A stretch of 57,269 bases of DNA, taken from contig JAEURC010000048.1 in assembly GCA_016789025.1 (NCBI GenBank), forward strand, positions 1 through 57,269. The letters are read 5' to 3'. The first letter of the stretch is position 1, and each line of letters begins with the position of its first letter. The DNA comes from Anaerolineales bacterium (lineage in GTDB: Bacteria > Chloroflexota > Anaerolineae > Anaerolineales > Villigracilaceae). The notes under the pieces are model-generated. The model ran no database searches. It was not told where the DNA came from and saw nothing but the letters and a program-made list of their open reading frames with translations. The position numbers were made by a program, and so were the translations under genes. This document shows, piece after piece, positions 8,271 to 16,668 of this stretch.

Positions 8271-8795
8271 ATGAAGCCTGAACGATTGGCAAGAGAAGTT
8301 GTTTATGAAAGTCAATGGGTGAATCTATATAAAGATACAGTGAAATTTCCAAGCGGTCTTATTATTGAGAAATTTCACTTGTTGGATTTTCCCCGTTCAG
8401 CGATCACTGCGGTCGTTGAAAACAATAATGGAGATGTTGTTTTCGTGCGAGTTCCACGCTATGCAAGCGACACGACAGAATGGGAACTACCCGCAGGCGG
8501 AGTGAAAATAGGCGAGTCTGAAATTGACGCCGCCAAACGAGAAGTATTGGAAGAAACAGGATATACATCAAACAATCACGAGTTGATATATTCCTATTAC
8601 CCAATGAATGGAAGCTCCAACAAAGTTTTTCATATTGTGCATTGTAAGGCTGTAGACCATGTACAGGATTTTGATAAAGATGAAGTAAGCGAAACTCGAT
8701 GGTTTACGAAAAGCGAAATCAGGCAAATGATAAAGGATAAGATTATTACGGATGGTTTTACCTTGACCGCATTGCTGTTGTGGTTGCAAAAATAA
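8271..8795 (+). CDS. NUDIX hydrolase (ADP-ribose pyrophosphatase-like)
   Basis: The protein has 174 residues with a complete NUDIX box at about 77-99 (GVKIGESEIDAAKREVLEET followed by Gly), the Mg-binding helix that cleaves nucleoside diphosphates linked to another group X. The preceding ITAVVENNNGDVVFVRVPRY strand pair and the WELPAGG lead-in match the NudF/ADP-ribose group. Base composition is visibly AT-richer than the flanking sugar genes, which may mean recent acquisition. In a glycan island it could act on a nucleotide sugar, but ADP-ribose housekeeping is equally possible. Confidence 0.85.
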   Translation: MKPERLAREVVYESQWVNLYKDTVKFPSGLIIEKFHLLDFPRSAITAVVENNNGDVVFVRVPRYASDTTEWELPAGGVKIGESEIDAAKREVLEETGYTSNNHELIYSYYPMNGSSNKVFHIVHCKAVDHVQDFDKDEVSETRWFTKSEIRQMIKDKIITDGFTLTALLLWLQK

Positions 8796-8819
8796 ACGCC
8801 AGGCGTATGTACGTTAATC

Positions 8820-8926
8820 ATGTCATTCTGAGCGAAGCGAAGAATCTCTAACACGATAGTAGAGACCCTTCGGTCGCTATCACTCCCTCACATCGTCCCG
8901 ATGTTCTTCGGGAGGGTGACATAACC
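8820..8926. repeat. Dispersed module 'gtcattctgagcgaagcgaag...gagggtgaca'
   Basis: A second copy of the 6877-6957 family, with an internal hairpin, atcgtcccgatgttcttcgg. It fills most of the gap between the NUDIX and NeuB-like genes. Confidence 0.85.
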
Positions 8927-8959
8927 TTGAGCGACATGACAAAATATTCGGAGGAACGC

Positions 8960-10027
8960 ATGGAAATCAAATTTGGAAATCGAACGATTGGTTTGAACCA
9001 CCCGACCTACTTCATCGCCGACATCGCGGCGAACCACGACGGCGATTTGGAGCGGGCGAAACTGCTCATCCGCTTGGCGAAAGAGGCGGGAGCGGATGCC
9101 GCCAAGTTCCAGAATTTCGACGCGCCGAAGATCGTCTCGGATTATGGCTTCTCGCACATGAACGCGCAGGTCAGCCATCAGGCAGCGTGGAAAAAATCCG
9201 TGACCGAGGTCTACCGCGCCGCGTCCATTCCGTTCGAGTGGACAATGACTTTGATGGAGGAATGTCAAGAGGCAGGCATTCACTATTTCTCCTCGCCGTA
9301 TGATTTTGCCGCGATTGACTTTCTCGACCCGTATGTGCCAGTCTATAAGGCTGGCTCTGGCGAGATTGACTGGATCGAAGCGCTGGAGCGCATGGCGAGC
9401 AAGGGCAAGCCGTTCTTTATCGCCACAGGCGCGTCCACGATCGGCGAGGTGCAGAAGGCTGTCCATGCGATATTGAAGATCAACAAACAACTCGTGTTGA
9501 TGCAATGCAATACGAATTACACCGCGTCCCCGAATAACTATGACCATTTGCATTTGAACGTGTTGAAAACATACGCGACCATGTTCCCCGATGTGATTCT
9601 GGGACTCTCCGACCATACGCACGCGGTCGCTCCCGTTCTGGGCGCGGTGACGCTTGGGGCGCGCGTCATCGAGCGTCACTTCACCGACAGCAACGACCGC
9701 GAAGGTCCCGACCACAAATTTGCGATGGATCCCGACAAGTGGGCGCGGATGGTCGAAGAGACGCGTCTGCTCGAACGTTCGCTTGGCTCGCCTGATAAAT
9801 TCATCGCCGACAACGAGATTGATACCGCCGTTGTGCAACGTCGCTGTTTACGGGCGGCGCGGGACATCAAGGCGGGCGAAGTCTTCTCGCGGGAGATGAT
9901 TGACGTGTTGCGCCCTGCTACGGTTGGAGCGATCAAGCCTGACCAGATTCAGAATGTCATTGGGACAAAGGCGTTGCATGATTTCAAATATGGGCAGGAA
10001 TTACGCTGGACAGATTTGGTAGCGTAA
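8960..10027 (+). CDS. neuB: N-acetylneuraminate/pseudaminate synthase-like (NeuB family) with SAF domain
   Basis: This enzyme would condense phosphoenolpyruvate with a six-carbon amino sugar to make a nine-carbon acidic sugar. The TIM barrel carries family motifs: FIADIAANHDGDLERA, GADAAKFQNF, YFSSPYDFAAID, YKAGSGEI, LMQCNTNYTASPNNY, LGLSDHT and ERHFTDSNDREGPDH. A C-terminal antifreeze-like SAF domain (RRCLRAARDIKAGEVFSREM to the end) closes the active site in the partner subunit. ATG 8960 follows GGAGG at 8950-8954; the longer TTG frame is repeat. Together with the dehydratase and SpsF-like genes it points to a nonulosonic-acid product. Confidence 0.92.
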   Translation: MEIKFGNRTIGLNHPTYFIADIAANHDGDLERAKLLIRLAKEAGADAAKFQNFDAPKIVSDYGFSHMNAQVSHQAAWKKSVTEVYRAASIPFEWTMTLMEECQEAGIHYFSSPYDFAAIDFLDPYVPVYKAGSGEIDWIEALERMASKGKPFFIATGASTIGEVQKAVHAILKINKQLVLMQCNTNYTASPNNYDHLHLNVLKTYATMFPDVILGLSDHTHAVAPVLGAVTLGARVIERHFTDSNDREGPDHKFAMDPDKWARMVEETRLLERSLGSPDKFIADNEIDTAVVQRRCLRAARDIKAGEVFSREMIDVLRPATVGAIKPDQIQNVIGTKALHDFKYGQELRWTDLVA

Positions 10028-10029
10028 AA

Positions 10030-10113
10030 CCTATTAACCACAAAGGGTCACGAAGGTACACAAAGGTTTTAAATCTTTTCCTTCGCGACCCTTTGTGACC
10101 CTTCGTGGTCAAA
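10030..10113. repeat. Palindromic module 'ttaaccacaaagggtcacgaag...cttcgtggtcaaaa'
   Basis: Left arm accacaaagggtcacgaagg and right arm cctttgtgacccttcgtggt form a long imperfect hairpin ending 9 bp before the glycosyltransferase start. It is related to the modules at 2176-2257 and 19876-19948. Confidence 0.85.
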
Positions 10114-10121
10114 ATTATTTC

Positions 10122-11270
10122 ATGCACATTTTATACTTCAGTAAAAATTACACCCCGCACGATTACCGATTTCTGTTTTCGTTGTCGCAGACAAAACACG
10201 AAGTCTATTTTTTGCAACTCGAGGTGACGACTCGGCAAACGGAGGATCGCCCTGTCCCTGAGAATGTTCAGCAGATTCTGTGGGCGGGAGGGAAGCGTGA
10301 ATTCCGCTGGCGGGATGTGCCTCGCTTGACCTTAGATCTTCGACGTTTGATCAAAGAGATTCAGCCTGACATTATCCACGCGGGACCGATCCAGAATTGC
10401 GCGTTTCTCGTCGCGTTGAGCGGATTCCGTCATCTGCTGACGATGTCGTGGGGATATGATCTGGTGATGGATGCGGATAAGAGCGCTTGGTTGCGTTGGG
10501 TTACGAGTTACACGTTACGAAGGAGCGCTTTTTTTACGAGTGATGCGAATGTGACGCGCGAGAAGGCGATTGCGTTTGGGATGAAGCCTGAGCGGACGGT
10601 GGTGTTTCCATGGGGAATTGATTTGACTCATTTTCATGCGAAGAAAGAGGAAAGAGGAAAGAGGAAAGTTTCGAGTCAAAAGTCGAAGGTCAAAAATCGT
10701 AATTCGTCAATCGAAAATCGTAAATCGGTAACTTTATTTTGTAGTCGCACGTGGGAATCAATTTACGGGGTAGATGTTCTTGCAAAGGCGTTTGTCAAGG
10801 TGGCGAGGGAAAATCCGAATGTGAATCTCATTTTGCTGGGAGGAGGCTCGCAGGGAAATCAAATCCGTCAGATTTTGATGAAGGGCGGGGTGATGGAGCG
10901 AGTCCATTTTGGGGGGCAGGTGAGTCAACGCGATCTGCCGCGCTGGTATCACATGGCGGATGTTTATATTTCACCGTCGCATGTGGACGGCTCGTCTGTG
11001 ACATTGATGGAGGCGATGGCGAGCGGGCTTCCGTGTTTGGTGTCTGATATTGCGGGGAACAAAGAGTGGATTCGGGATGGAGTCAACGGCTGGCTGTTCC
11101 GTGATGGGGATGTGGATAATCTAGCGGAGAAGATTTTGTCCGCGATAAAAAGTAGGGGAGAATTTAAGAGGATTGGAGAATCCGCGCGGAAGACGGCGGA
11201 GGAGAGGGCGGATTGGAAGAGGAATTTTGGTAAACTACTTGAGACGTATGAGAAGGTCAAGAGCGATTAG
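10122..11270 (+). CDS. Glycosyltransferase family 4-like
   Basis: The start is ATG 10122 (MHILYFSKNYTPHDYRF). The N-terminal GT-B half contains PDIIHAGPIQNC; the C-terminal half carries VILLGGGSQ-type and SPSHVDGSSVTLMEAMASGL then VSDIAGNKEWI, the GT4 E-x7-E nucleotide-sugar site. It transfers a sugar to a growing glycan in the cytoplasm. Between the halves, about 10641-10730 encodes a highly charged low-complexity stretch (EERGKRKVSSQKSKVKNRN) made of the dispersed words gaaagaggaaag, agtcgaaggtcaaaaatcg and aatcgtaaatcg. It appears to be a repeat insertion into the interdomain linker that kept the frame. Confidence 0.85.
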   Translation: MHILYFSKNYTPHDYRFLFSLSQTKHEVYFLQLEVTTRQTEDRPVPENVQQILWAGGKREFRWRDVPRLTLDLRRLIKEIQPDIIHAGPIQNCAFLVALSGFRHLLTMSWGYDLVMDADKSAWLRWVTSYTLRRSAFFTSDANVTREKAIAFGMKPERTVVFPWGIDLTHFHAKKEERGKRKVSSQKSKVKNRNSSIENRKSVTLFCSRTWESIYGVDVLAKAFVKVARENPNVNLILLGGGSQGNQIRQILMKGGVMERVHFGGQVSQRDLPRWYHMADVYISPSHVDGSSVTLMEAMASGLPCLVSDIAGNKEWIRDGVNGWLFRDGDVDNLAEKILSAIKSRGEFKRIGESARKTAEERADWKRNFGKLLETYEKVKSD

Positions 11271-11405
11271 CCACAGAGCCACAGAGCGCACGGAGAAAAG
11301 ATGAGGGGAGAGAAAAGAATCATGGCTTGAATCAGTTGTCGGCTGGGAGCGAAGCGTGCGTCAGTGTGCGATGAGGTTGAAGAGTTGGAATTCTGGAGAA
11401 TGAAG

Positions 11406-12161
11406 ATGCTTACGTTTGAAAAACTTGTTGATGGATTTCGCTCGTTGGGCGTGGAGGAGGGGGATACGCTGTTGGTGCATAGTTCGTATAAATCGTTCGG
11501 CGAGGTGGACGGCGGACCGCAGACGGTGATCCGCGCGTTGGAGTTTGTGCTCGGCGTGGAGGGGACGCTGATCATGCCGACGTTCAATTTTGATTTTAAT
11601 AAGGGCGCGGCGTGGGATGTGCGGACAACGCCGTCGAAGATGGGCGTGTTGACGGAACTGGTGCGGCTCGACCCGCGCGCGAAGCGGGTATTTCATCCGT
11701 TCTATTCGTTTGCGATTTTGGGGAAGCACGCTGAGATGCTGGGAAGTTTGCGATATAAGAGCGCGTATGAACGGGACTCGGTGTTTGGAAAGTTGCGCGA
11801 TCTCGATGCGAAGATCATGGTGATCGGACTGTCGTATACGAACAGCATGACTTTCTTTCATCACATCGAACAGATGGAAGGCGTGGATTATCGTTTTCTG
11901 AAACAGTTCACGGGCGAAGTGACGGATGAGAACGGCGTCACGTATACCGATACGTTCGAGATGCTGGTGCGCGACATTGATAAGGGAGTTGTGACGGAGG
12001 TTGACCCGATGGGGGCGTTGATGGAAGATGCGGGCGTGATTCAGTCTGCGAAGATTGGCGAGGCGGATGTAAAGTTGATGAAGGCGAATGAGGTGTATGC
12101 GTTCACGGCGCGCGAGATGAGGCGCGATCCGTTTTTGTTGTATTATGTGAAGAAAGAATGA
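11406..12161 (+). CDS. AAC(3)-fold N-acetyltransferase, probably sugar-modifying
   Basis: The protein matches the aminoglycoside 3-N-acetyltransferase/FrbF fold: GDTLLVHSSYKSFGEVDGG, TLIMPTFNF, TTPSKMGVLTELVRL, R.FHPFYSFAILG and DAKIMVIGLSYTNSMTFFHHIE. The family moves acetyl from acetyl-CoA to an amino group. ATG 11406 is preferred over 11400 because GGAG at 11395 is then about 7 bp away. Despite family names, its place between a glycosyltransferase and a DUF4910 protein suggests it acetylates an amino sugar of the surface glycan. Aminoglycoside resistance is not supported by context. Confidence 0.83.
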   Translation: MLTFEKLVDGFRSLGVEEGDTLLVHSSYKSFGEVDGGPQTVIRALEFVLGVEGTLIMPTFNFDFNKGAAWDVRTTPSKMGVLTELVRLDPRAKRVFHPFYSFAILGKHAEMLGSLRYKSAYERDSVFGKLRDLDAKIMVIGLSYTNSMTFFHHIEQMEGVDYRFLKQFTGEVTDENGVTYTDTFEMLVRDIDKGVVTEVDPMGALMEDAGVIQSAKIGEADVKLMKANEVYAFTAREMRRDPFLLYYVKKE

Positions 12162-12169
12162 AAGAAGAA

Positions 12170-12340
12170 AGACCTTTAGCCACGGATAGGCACAGATTTG
12201 CACGGATTTTTTTCTGAAAGACCCAGGACTTTAACCACGGAGTCACGGAGACACTGAGAATATTTTTACTCCGTGACTCAGTGTCTCCGTGGTTCAAAGA
12301 GATTTTCCGTGATAATCCGTAAAATCCGTGGCAAAATGAT
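12170..12340. repeat. Composite palindromic repeat (ccacgga / tccgtgg modules)
   Basis: At 12235-12294 ccacggagtcacggagacac and gtgactcagtgtctccgtgg form an almost perfect long hairpin. It sits inside a wider pair, gccacggataggcacagatt on the left and ccgtaaaatccgtggc on the right. Related words occur at 11270-11300, 23292-23350 and 54060-54125. Confidence 0.85.
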
Positions 12341-12343
12341 TTT

Positions 12344-13669
12344 ATGAAACCCTACAACTCCCTCAAATCCATCCTCGCGGAATTTTTTCCTCTGCACCGC
12401 ACCCTCGCCTCTGACGACCATGACAAGACATTGGAAATCGTCGGTTCGTACATGCCTGACTCGTCCAACTACACTATCGAGACCTACGCTCCGCTGACTC
12501 CCGTCTGGACATGGAAGGTGCCTGAGCGATATGTTGTTCACGAAGCATTTCTTGAAACCGAAGATGGCGAACGCATCGTGGACTTCAAGGATAATCCGCT
12601 TCACATTGTTTCGTATTCACTGCCTGTTGATAAAGTGCTAACCTTTGAAGAACTCCAGCCGCATTTGTATTTTAATGAGAAGCGCCCGCACACGGTTCCG
12701 TGGATTTTCAAATACTACGAACGTGACTGGGGATTCTGTCTTCCGAAGAATACGTTTGATACACTTCCGCGAGATAAGAAATATCATGCGGTGATCAAAT
12801 CTGAATTTATCACTGATCCCAAGCAGGGTTTCAAAGTTGCCACCGCAGTTATTCACCCCGAAGGCGGAGCGAACCCCTCAGCGGGCGAGTTCCTTGTTCA
12901 GGCGCATACGTGTCATCCCATGCAAGCCAATGACGATGGCGCGGGCGTGGTCAGCGCGATCGAGTTGGCGCGGCGGCTGGCGGAGAATCCGCTCCCCGCT
13001 GGCTCGATGAGCGTCCGCTTTTGGTTTGGACCCGAGACCATCGGCACGATCGCGTGGCTGGCGCACAATGAAAACCTGATTCCAAATCTGCGTGGCGGAA
13101 TATTTTTGGAAATGACTGGCAATAAAAATAAAATTGCGTGGCATCATACTCGTCAACACGATCATCTCCTCGACCGAATTACCAATTACCAATTACGCAA
13201 CACCGAACACGAAGAACGCGATTTCGCCTCCGCTCCCGCCAACGACGAGCGCGTCATCAACGGACCTGGCGTCAACGTGCCGTGCATCTCGCTCAACCGT
13301 TTTCCGTACGACGAATATCACACCACCGATGACAATCTCGACATCATCCACGAAGACATGCTCGTCGGCGCGGCGCAAACCGCCGAAGAGATCATCCGCA
13401 TCTACGCCAGCAACTACATCCCGAAGCGCACGTTTCGCGGTCCCGTTTTTCTCAGCGGTCACGGTCTGTGGGTGGATTGGCGCGATAATTGGGCGCTCAA
13501 CCGCGCCATCGAAAAAATTATGATGCGCTTCGAAGGTCAGCACAGCATCTTCGACATCGCCGAGCAGGTTGGGCTTGATTATCAAACCGTGCGCGAGTAT
13601 GTTGAAAAATTTCGCGCGAAGGGATTTGTGACTCCTCAGCCGATTCCATTTGAAGGGGAGACATCGTAG
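12344..13669 (+). CDS. DUF4910 aminopeptidase-like zinc protein of glycan clusters
   Basis: The protein has 441 residues. An N-terminal part with an inserted DUF2172-like domain is followed by an M28-like core with the metal ligands in place: HTCHPMQANDDGAG (His and Asp), GPETIGT (Glu), FLEMTG (Glu) and YHTTDDN (His). The last 80 residues resemble a winged helix (FDIAEQVGLDYQTVREYVEKF). Such proteins are common in polysaccharide and sialic-acid-type clusters, where deacylation or amide cleavage of a sugar is suspected but, to my knowledge, not settled. Repeat-like words (accaattaccaattacg) occur in the coding sequence near 13180. Confidence 0.8.
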   Translation: MKPYNSLKSILAEFFPLHRTLASDDHDKTLEIVGSYMPDSSNYTIETYAPLTPVWTWKVPERYVVHEAFLETEDGERIVDFKDNPLHIVSYSLPVDKVLTFEELQPHLYFNEKRPHTVPWIFKYYERDWGFCLPKNTFDTLPRDKKYHAVIKSEFITDPKQGFKVATAVIHPEGGANPSAGEFLVQAHTCHPMQANDDGAGVVSAIELARRLAENPLPAGSMSVRFWFGPETIGTIAWLAHNENLIPNLRGGIFLEMTGNKNKIAWHHTRQHDHLLDRITNYQLRNTEHEERDFASAPANDERVINGPGVNVPCISLNRFPYDEYHTTDDNLDIIHEDMLVGAAQTAEEIIRIYASNYIPKRTFRGPVFLSGHGLWVDWRDNWALNRAIEKIMMRFEGQHSIFDIAEQVGLDYQTVREYVEKFRAKGFVTPQPIPFEGETS

Positions 13670-13691
13670 GACAAATTGCCAATTTGTCCTA
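13669..13691. repeat. Short palindrome aggacaaattgccaatttgtcc
   Basis: A near-perfect inverted repeat directly after the DUF4910 stop codon and 10 bp before the next ATG. It could act as a weak intergenic RNA hairpin. Confidence 0.7.
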
Positions 13692-13700
13692 CCAGCCACT

Positions 13701-14573
13701 ATGAAACCAAACGTTGTCGCCATCATTCAGGGACGCATGTCCTCCTCGCGATTGCCTGGGAAGATTCTCGCGGACATCGCGGGTCAGCCGATGTTACAAC
13801 GCGTCTTCGTTCGGACCTCGCGGGCTGATTCGGTTTCCCAAACCTTATTCGCCACGACGACGGACGCGTCCGACGACCCCGTCGCTGAATACTGCGACTT
13901 CAGCGGAATCCCCTTTACGCGCGGCAGTCTCTACGATGTGCTTGACCGTTATTATCAAGCGGCGAAACAAGCGAAAGCGGATGTGGTTGTGAGGATCACC
14001 GCCGATTGCCCAGTGATTGACCCTGAGTTGATTGATGATGTAGTAAATACAGTGATCAGTAATCAGTCATCAGTTATCAGTGGCGGATTTGATTTCGTCT
14101 GCAATCGCTTGCCTCCGCCGTATCATCGCACCTACCCAATTGGGTTGGATATTGAGGCGTGTACGTTCAAGGCTTTGGAGCAGGCATGGAAGAAAGCCAA
14201 AGAACCCCAACACCGCGAACATGTAATGCCCTATTTCTACGAGGGCGTGAAATTCGAGTCGAAAGTCAAAAGTCGAAGGTCTGACCTGCGACCTGTGACC
14301 TTTGACATTGAACAAGGCACATCCCCGCGCGGATATAATATCGCCCTCCTCCATCACACCACAGACTTCGGCGATTACCGCTGGACAGTGGATACGCCCG
14401 AAGATTTGGAATTCATGCGCCAGGTCTATGCCCACTTCAATGGACGCGATGATTTCTCGTGGAAGGATGTTTTGAATCTGGTTCACGACAACCCTGAGTT
14501 GATGAAGATCAACGCGGGCGTGCAACATAAGACGTTGAAGGATGTTGATAAACGAGCGCTCAAAAAATCGTAG
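13701..14573 (+). CDS. Cytidylyltransferase-family protein (SpsF-like)
   Basis: The N-terminus is a nucleotidyltransferase fold: VVAIIQGRMSSSRLPGKILADIAGQPML, then FATTTDASDDPVAEY and VVVRITADCPVIDPELID. This is the SpsF/CMP-sialate-synthetase-like group, which would activate the acidic sugar made by the NeuB-like enzyme. I chose ATG 13701; the overlapping TTG frame at 13650 reads through a palindrome. Two stretches look like inserted repeat words: 14051-14084 (gtgatcagtaatcagtcatc) after the ITADCPVID segment, and 14262-14305 (gaaagtcaaaagtcgaaggt). Confidence 0.85.
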   Translation: MKPNVVAIIQGRMSSSRLPGKILADIAGQPMLQRVFVRTSRADSVSQTLFATTTDASDDPVAEYCDFSGIPFTRGSLYDVLDRYYQAAKQAKADVVVRITADCPVIDPELIDDVVNTVISNQSSVISGGFDFVCNRLPPPYHRTYPIGLDIEACTFKALEQAWKKAKEPQHREHVMPYFYEGVKFESKVKSRRSDLRPVTFDIEQGTSPRGYNIALLHHTTDFGDYRWTVDTPEDLEFMRQVYAHFNGRDDFSWKDVLNLVHDNPELMKINAGVQHKTLKDVDKRALKKS

Positions 14574-14651
14574 CGTGACACGCTGCGCGATGTCGCTTTA
14601 CTTTGGCAAAGGGCGACATAAATGTCGCGTTACGCTGTTCACTGATCACTG

Positions 14652-15557
14652 ATGACTTTACTCACTCTCTTCTCCGCCCCCAAGCCGTTCACGAATCCGC
14701 ACATTGCGATGATTCAGCGCAACGCGATTCGCTCGTGGACTCTGCTTCCCGATGTCGAGGTCATTTTGCTTGGCGAAGAGACGGGACTCGCTGACGCGGC
14801 GAGAGAACTCGGCGCGAGGCACATCCCCAACGTCACGCGGAATGAAGCAGGCGTGCCGCTGATCTCGTCCATGTTTCGGCTTGCCCGCGAGAACTCGAAT
14901 AGCGAATTGCTGTGCATCGTCAACGCGGATATGATCTTGATGTCTGATTTCGTCGAAGCCGCGCGTAGGTCACGCATGTTGCGTGACAAATTCGTCTTGC
15001 TGAGTCAACGCTGGGATTATGACATCACGTCGCCGCTTGACTTTGCCGAAGGGTGGGAGTCGAGGCTGAGAGAAAGCGTCAGGAAACAGAACCAGCTTCA
15101 CCGTCCCGCAGGAAGCGATTTTTTCCTCTTCCCAAAATCCTGTTATCAAGATGTCCCCAATTTTTCGATCGGTCGCGCGGGCTGGGATAATTGGATGATC
15201 TGCAAAGCGCGCGCGGAAAAATGGGCGGTGATCGATTGCACGCCGTCGGTGATGATCGCGCATCAAAATCACGATTACTCGCACCTGCCCGAGGGCAAGC
15301 CGCATTACGCGCATCCTGAAACGAATGAGAATATTCGGCTCGCGGGCGGACAGGCGAATGTGCGCTATACGATTCTCGATTCGACTCATCAATTGGTGGA
15401 TGGTAAACTTTCCCGCCCGAAGATGACGTCGCTGCGATTCAATCGTAAGCTTGAATTATTTCTTCGTGCTATCTTCTTCTTTTTGCCTGAGAATATGATA
15501 GAGAATATCGTAAGACCGAAGAGATGGCAAAAAAGAATTAACAAACTTTTCAAATAA
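14652..15557 (+). CDS. Putative glycosyltransferase (GT-A-like), surface glycan island
   Basis: The protein has 301 residues and begins LLTLFSAPKPFTNPHIAMIQRNAIRSW, which is typical of GT2/GT-A-like proteins acting on nucleotide sugars. A possible metal site is VNADMIL, in place of the classical DxD. Later blocks include RPAGSDFFLFP, RAGWDNWM and MIAHQNHDYSHLP. I do not recognise a characterised member. Its position between the SpsF-like gene and a GT2 suggests assembly of the same glycan. Confidence 0.65.
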   Translation: MTLLTLFSAPKPFTNPHIAMIQRNAIRSWTLLPDVEVILLGEETGLADAARELGARHIPNVTRNEAGVPLISSMFRLARENSNSELLCIVNADMILMSDFVEAARRSRMLRDKFVLLSQRWDYDITSPLDFAEGWESRLRESVRKQNQLHRPAGSDFFLFPKSCYQDVPNFSIGRAGWDNWMICKARAEKWAVIDCTPSVMIAHQNHDYSHLPEGKPHYAHPETNENIRLAGGQANVRYTILDSTHQLVDGKLSRPKMTSLRFNRKLELFLRAIFFFLPENMIENIVRPKRWQKRINKLFK

Positions 15558-15645
15558 GTCACAGGTCAAAGGTCAAGGGTCGCGTTGCTTTCGACGTTTA
15601 ACCTTCAACCAAACCTGACACTTAAAACATGGAACTTGAAACCCA

Positions 15646-16668
15646 ATGAGAAAAGGTCAAAACCCCGCCAAGTTTGTCAAAGACGTTGCCAAGCCCGAGC
15701 GGATCACCGTCGCGCTGTTGAACTACATCCCCTTCCTGAGTGGATTCTATGCCGAGACCCTCGATGTGTTGAAAGTCTCGCTTGAGTCCATGCACAAGGA
15801 CGCGGGACTGCCGTTTGACTTGATGGTCTTCGACAACGGCTCGTGTGCCGAAGTGCGCGACTTTCTCGTGAAAGAAAAAGAAGAGGGGCGAATTCAATAT
15901 TTGATTCTCTCTGAAAAAAATATGGGCAAGGGCGGCGCATGGAATGTGATGCTGGCGGGCGCGCCTGGCGAGATCATCGCTTACACCGACAGCGACGTTT
16001 TGTTCTCCCCGAAGTGGCTCTCGCGTTCTGTGGAGATTCTTGAAACTTTTCCGAACGTCGGCATGGTGACTGCTCGTCCGTTTAGAACGCCGCCCGAGTT
16101 TTATGAATCGACTCTCAAGTGGGCGCGAGAAAATGCCAAACTTGAAGATGGTCAATTCATTCCGTGGGAGACGTTTTTGGAATTTAACTTGTCGCTTGGG
16201 CAGACGGAAGAAGAGAATAGGAAAGTTTATGCGGAGACTAGAGACTGGAGAATTACCATGTCGTTGCGAGGAGCGGAGCGACGAAGCAATCTCCCCGCAA
16301 ATGAGGAGACTGCTTCGCAACAAGCGCTCGCAGCGACATCTGAAATTGTTGCGATGGCTGGGGCGAGTCATTGGCAGTTCACGGCGTACAAATCCACGCT
16401 TCAGCAATTTCTGCCCTTTGACATGGACAAGCCGATGGGACAAGTCCGCCAGTTGGACAAGCGCATGAATGACGCGGGTCTGCTGCGCCTGATGGTCTCT
16501 GATCCGCTGGCGATGAATATGTCCAATACGCTGGGGTATTTGAGATGGGAGTTGAAGGAAAGAGGAAAGAGGAAAGTGGGATTGGGGAAGCGTGTGTTGG
16601 AGGTTGGAGTTGTGAAGAAGATTTTGTTGGCGGTGTATAACAAGATTTTTAACTGGTATTATTCATGA
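15646..16668 (+). CDS. Glycosyltransferase family 2 with repeat-derived internal insertion
   Basis: This GT-A enzyme has the GT2 pattern: ITVALLNYIPFLSGFYAETL, LMVFDNGSCAEV, GKGGAWNVMLAGAPGEIIAYTDSDVLF (DSD metal site). Between about residues 196 and 232 the frame reads a copy of the dispersed palindrome gttgcgaggagcggagcgac...gcttcgcaacaagcgctcgc, which is intergenic at 20413-20508. It encodes SLRGAERRSNLPANEE and more, in frame and without a stop. Near 16556-16580 another repeat word (ggaaagaggaaagaggaaag) is also coded. The stop overlaps the next ATG by 4 bp. Confidence 0.82.
   Translation: MRKGQNPAKFVKDVAKPERITVALLNYIPFLSGFYAETLDVLKVSLESMHKDAGLPFDLMVFDNGSCAEVRDFLVKEKEEGRIQYLILSEKNMGKGGAWNVMLAGAPGEIIAYTDSDVLFSPKWLSRSVEILETFPNVGMVTARPFRTPPEFYESTLKWARENAKLEDGQFIPWETFLEFNLSLGQTEEENRKVYAETRDWRITMSLRGAERRSNLPANEETASQQALAATSEIVAMAGASHWQFTAYKSTLQQFLPFDMDKPMGQVRQLDKRMNDAGLLRLMVSDPLAMNMSNTLGYLRWELKERGKRKVGLGKRVLEVGVVKKILLAVYNKIFNWYYS

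Noticed and set aside
11406..12161. Aminoglycoside resistance gene
   Set aside because: The fold matches the AAC(3) family, but the context is glycan biosynthesis and no mobile or resistance genes are adjacent.
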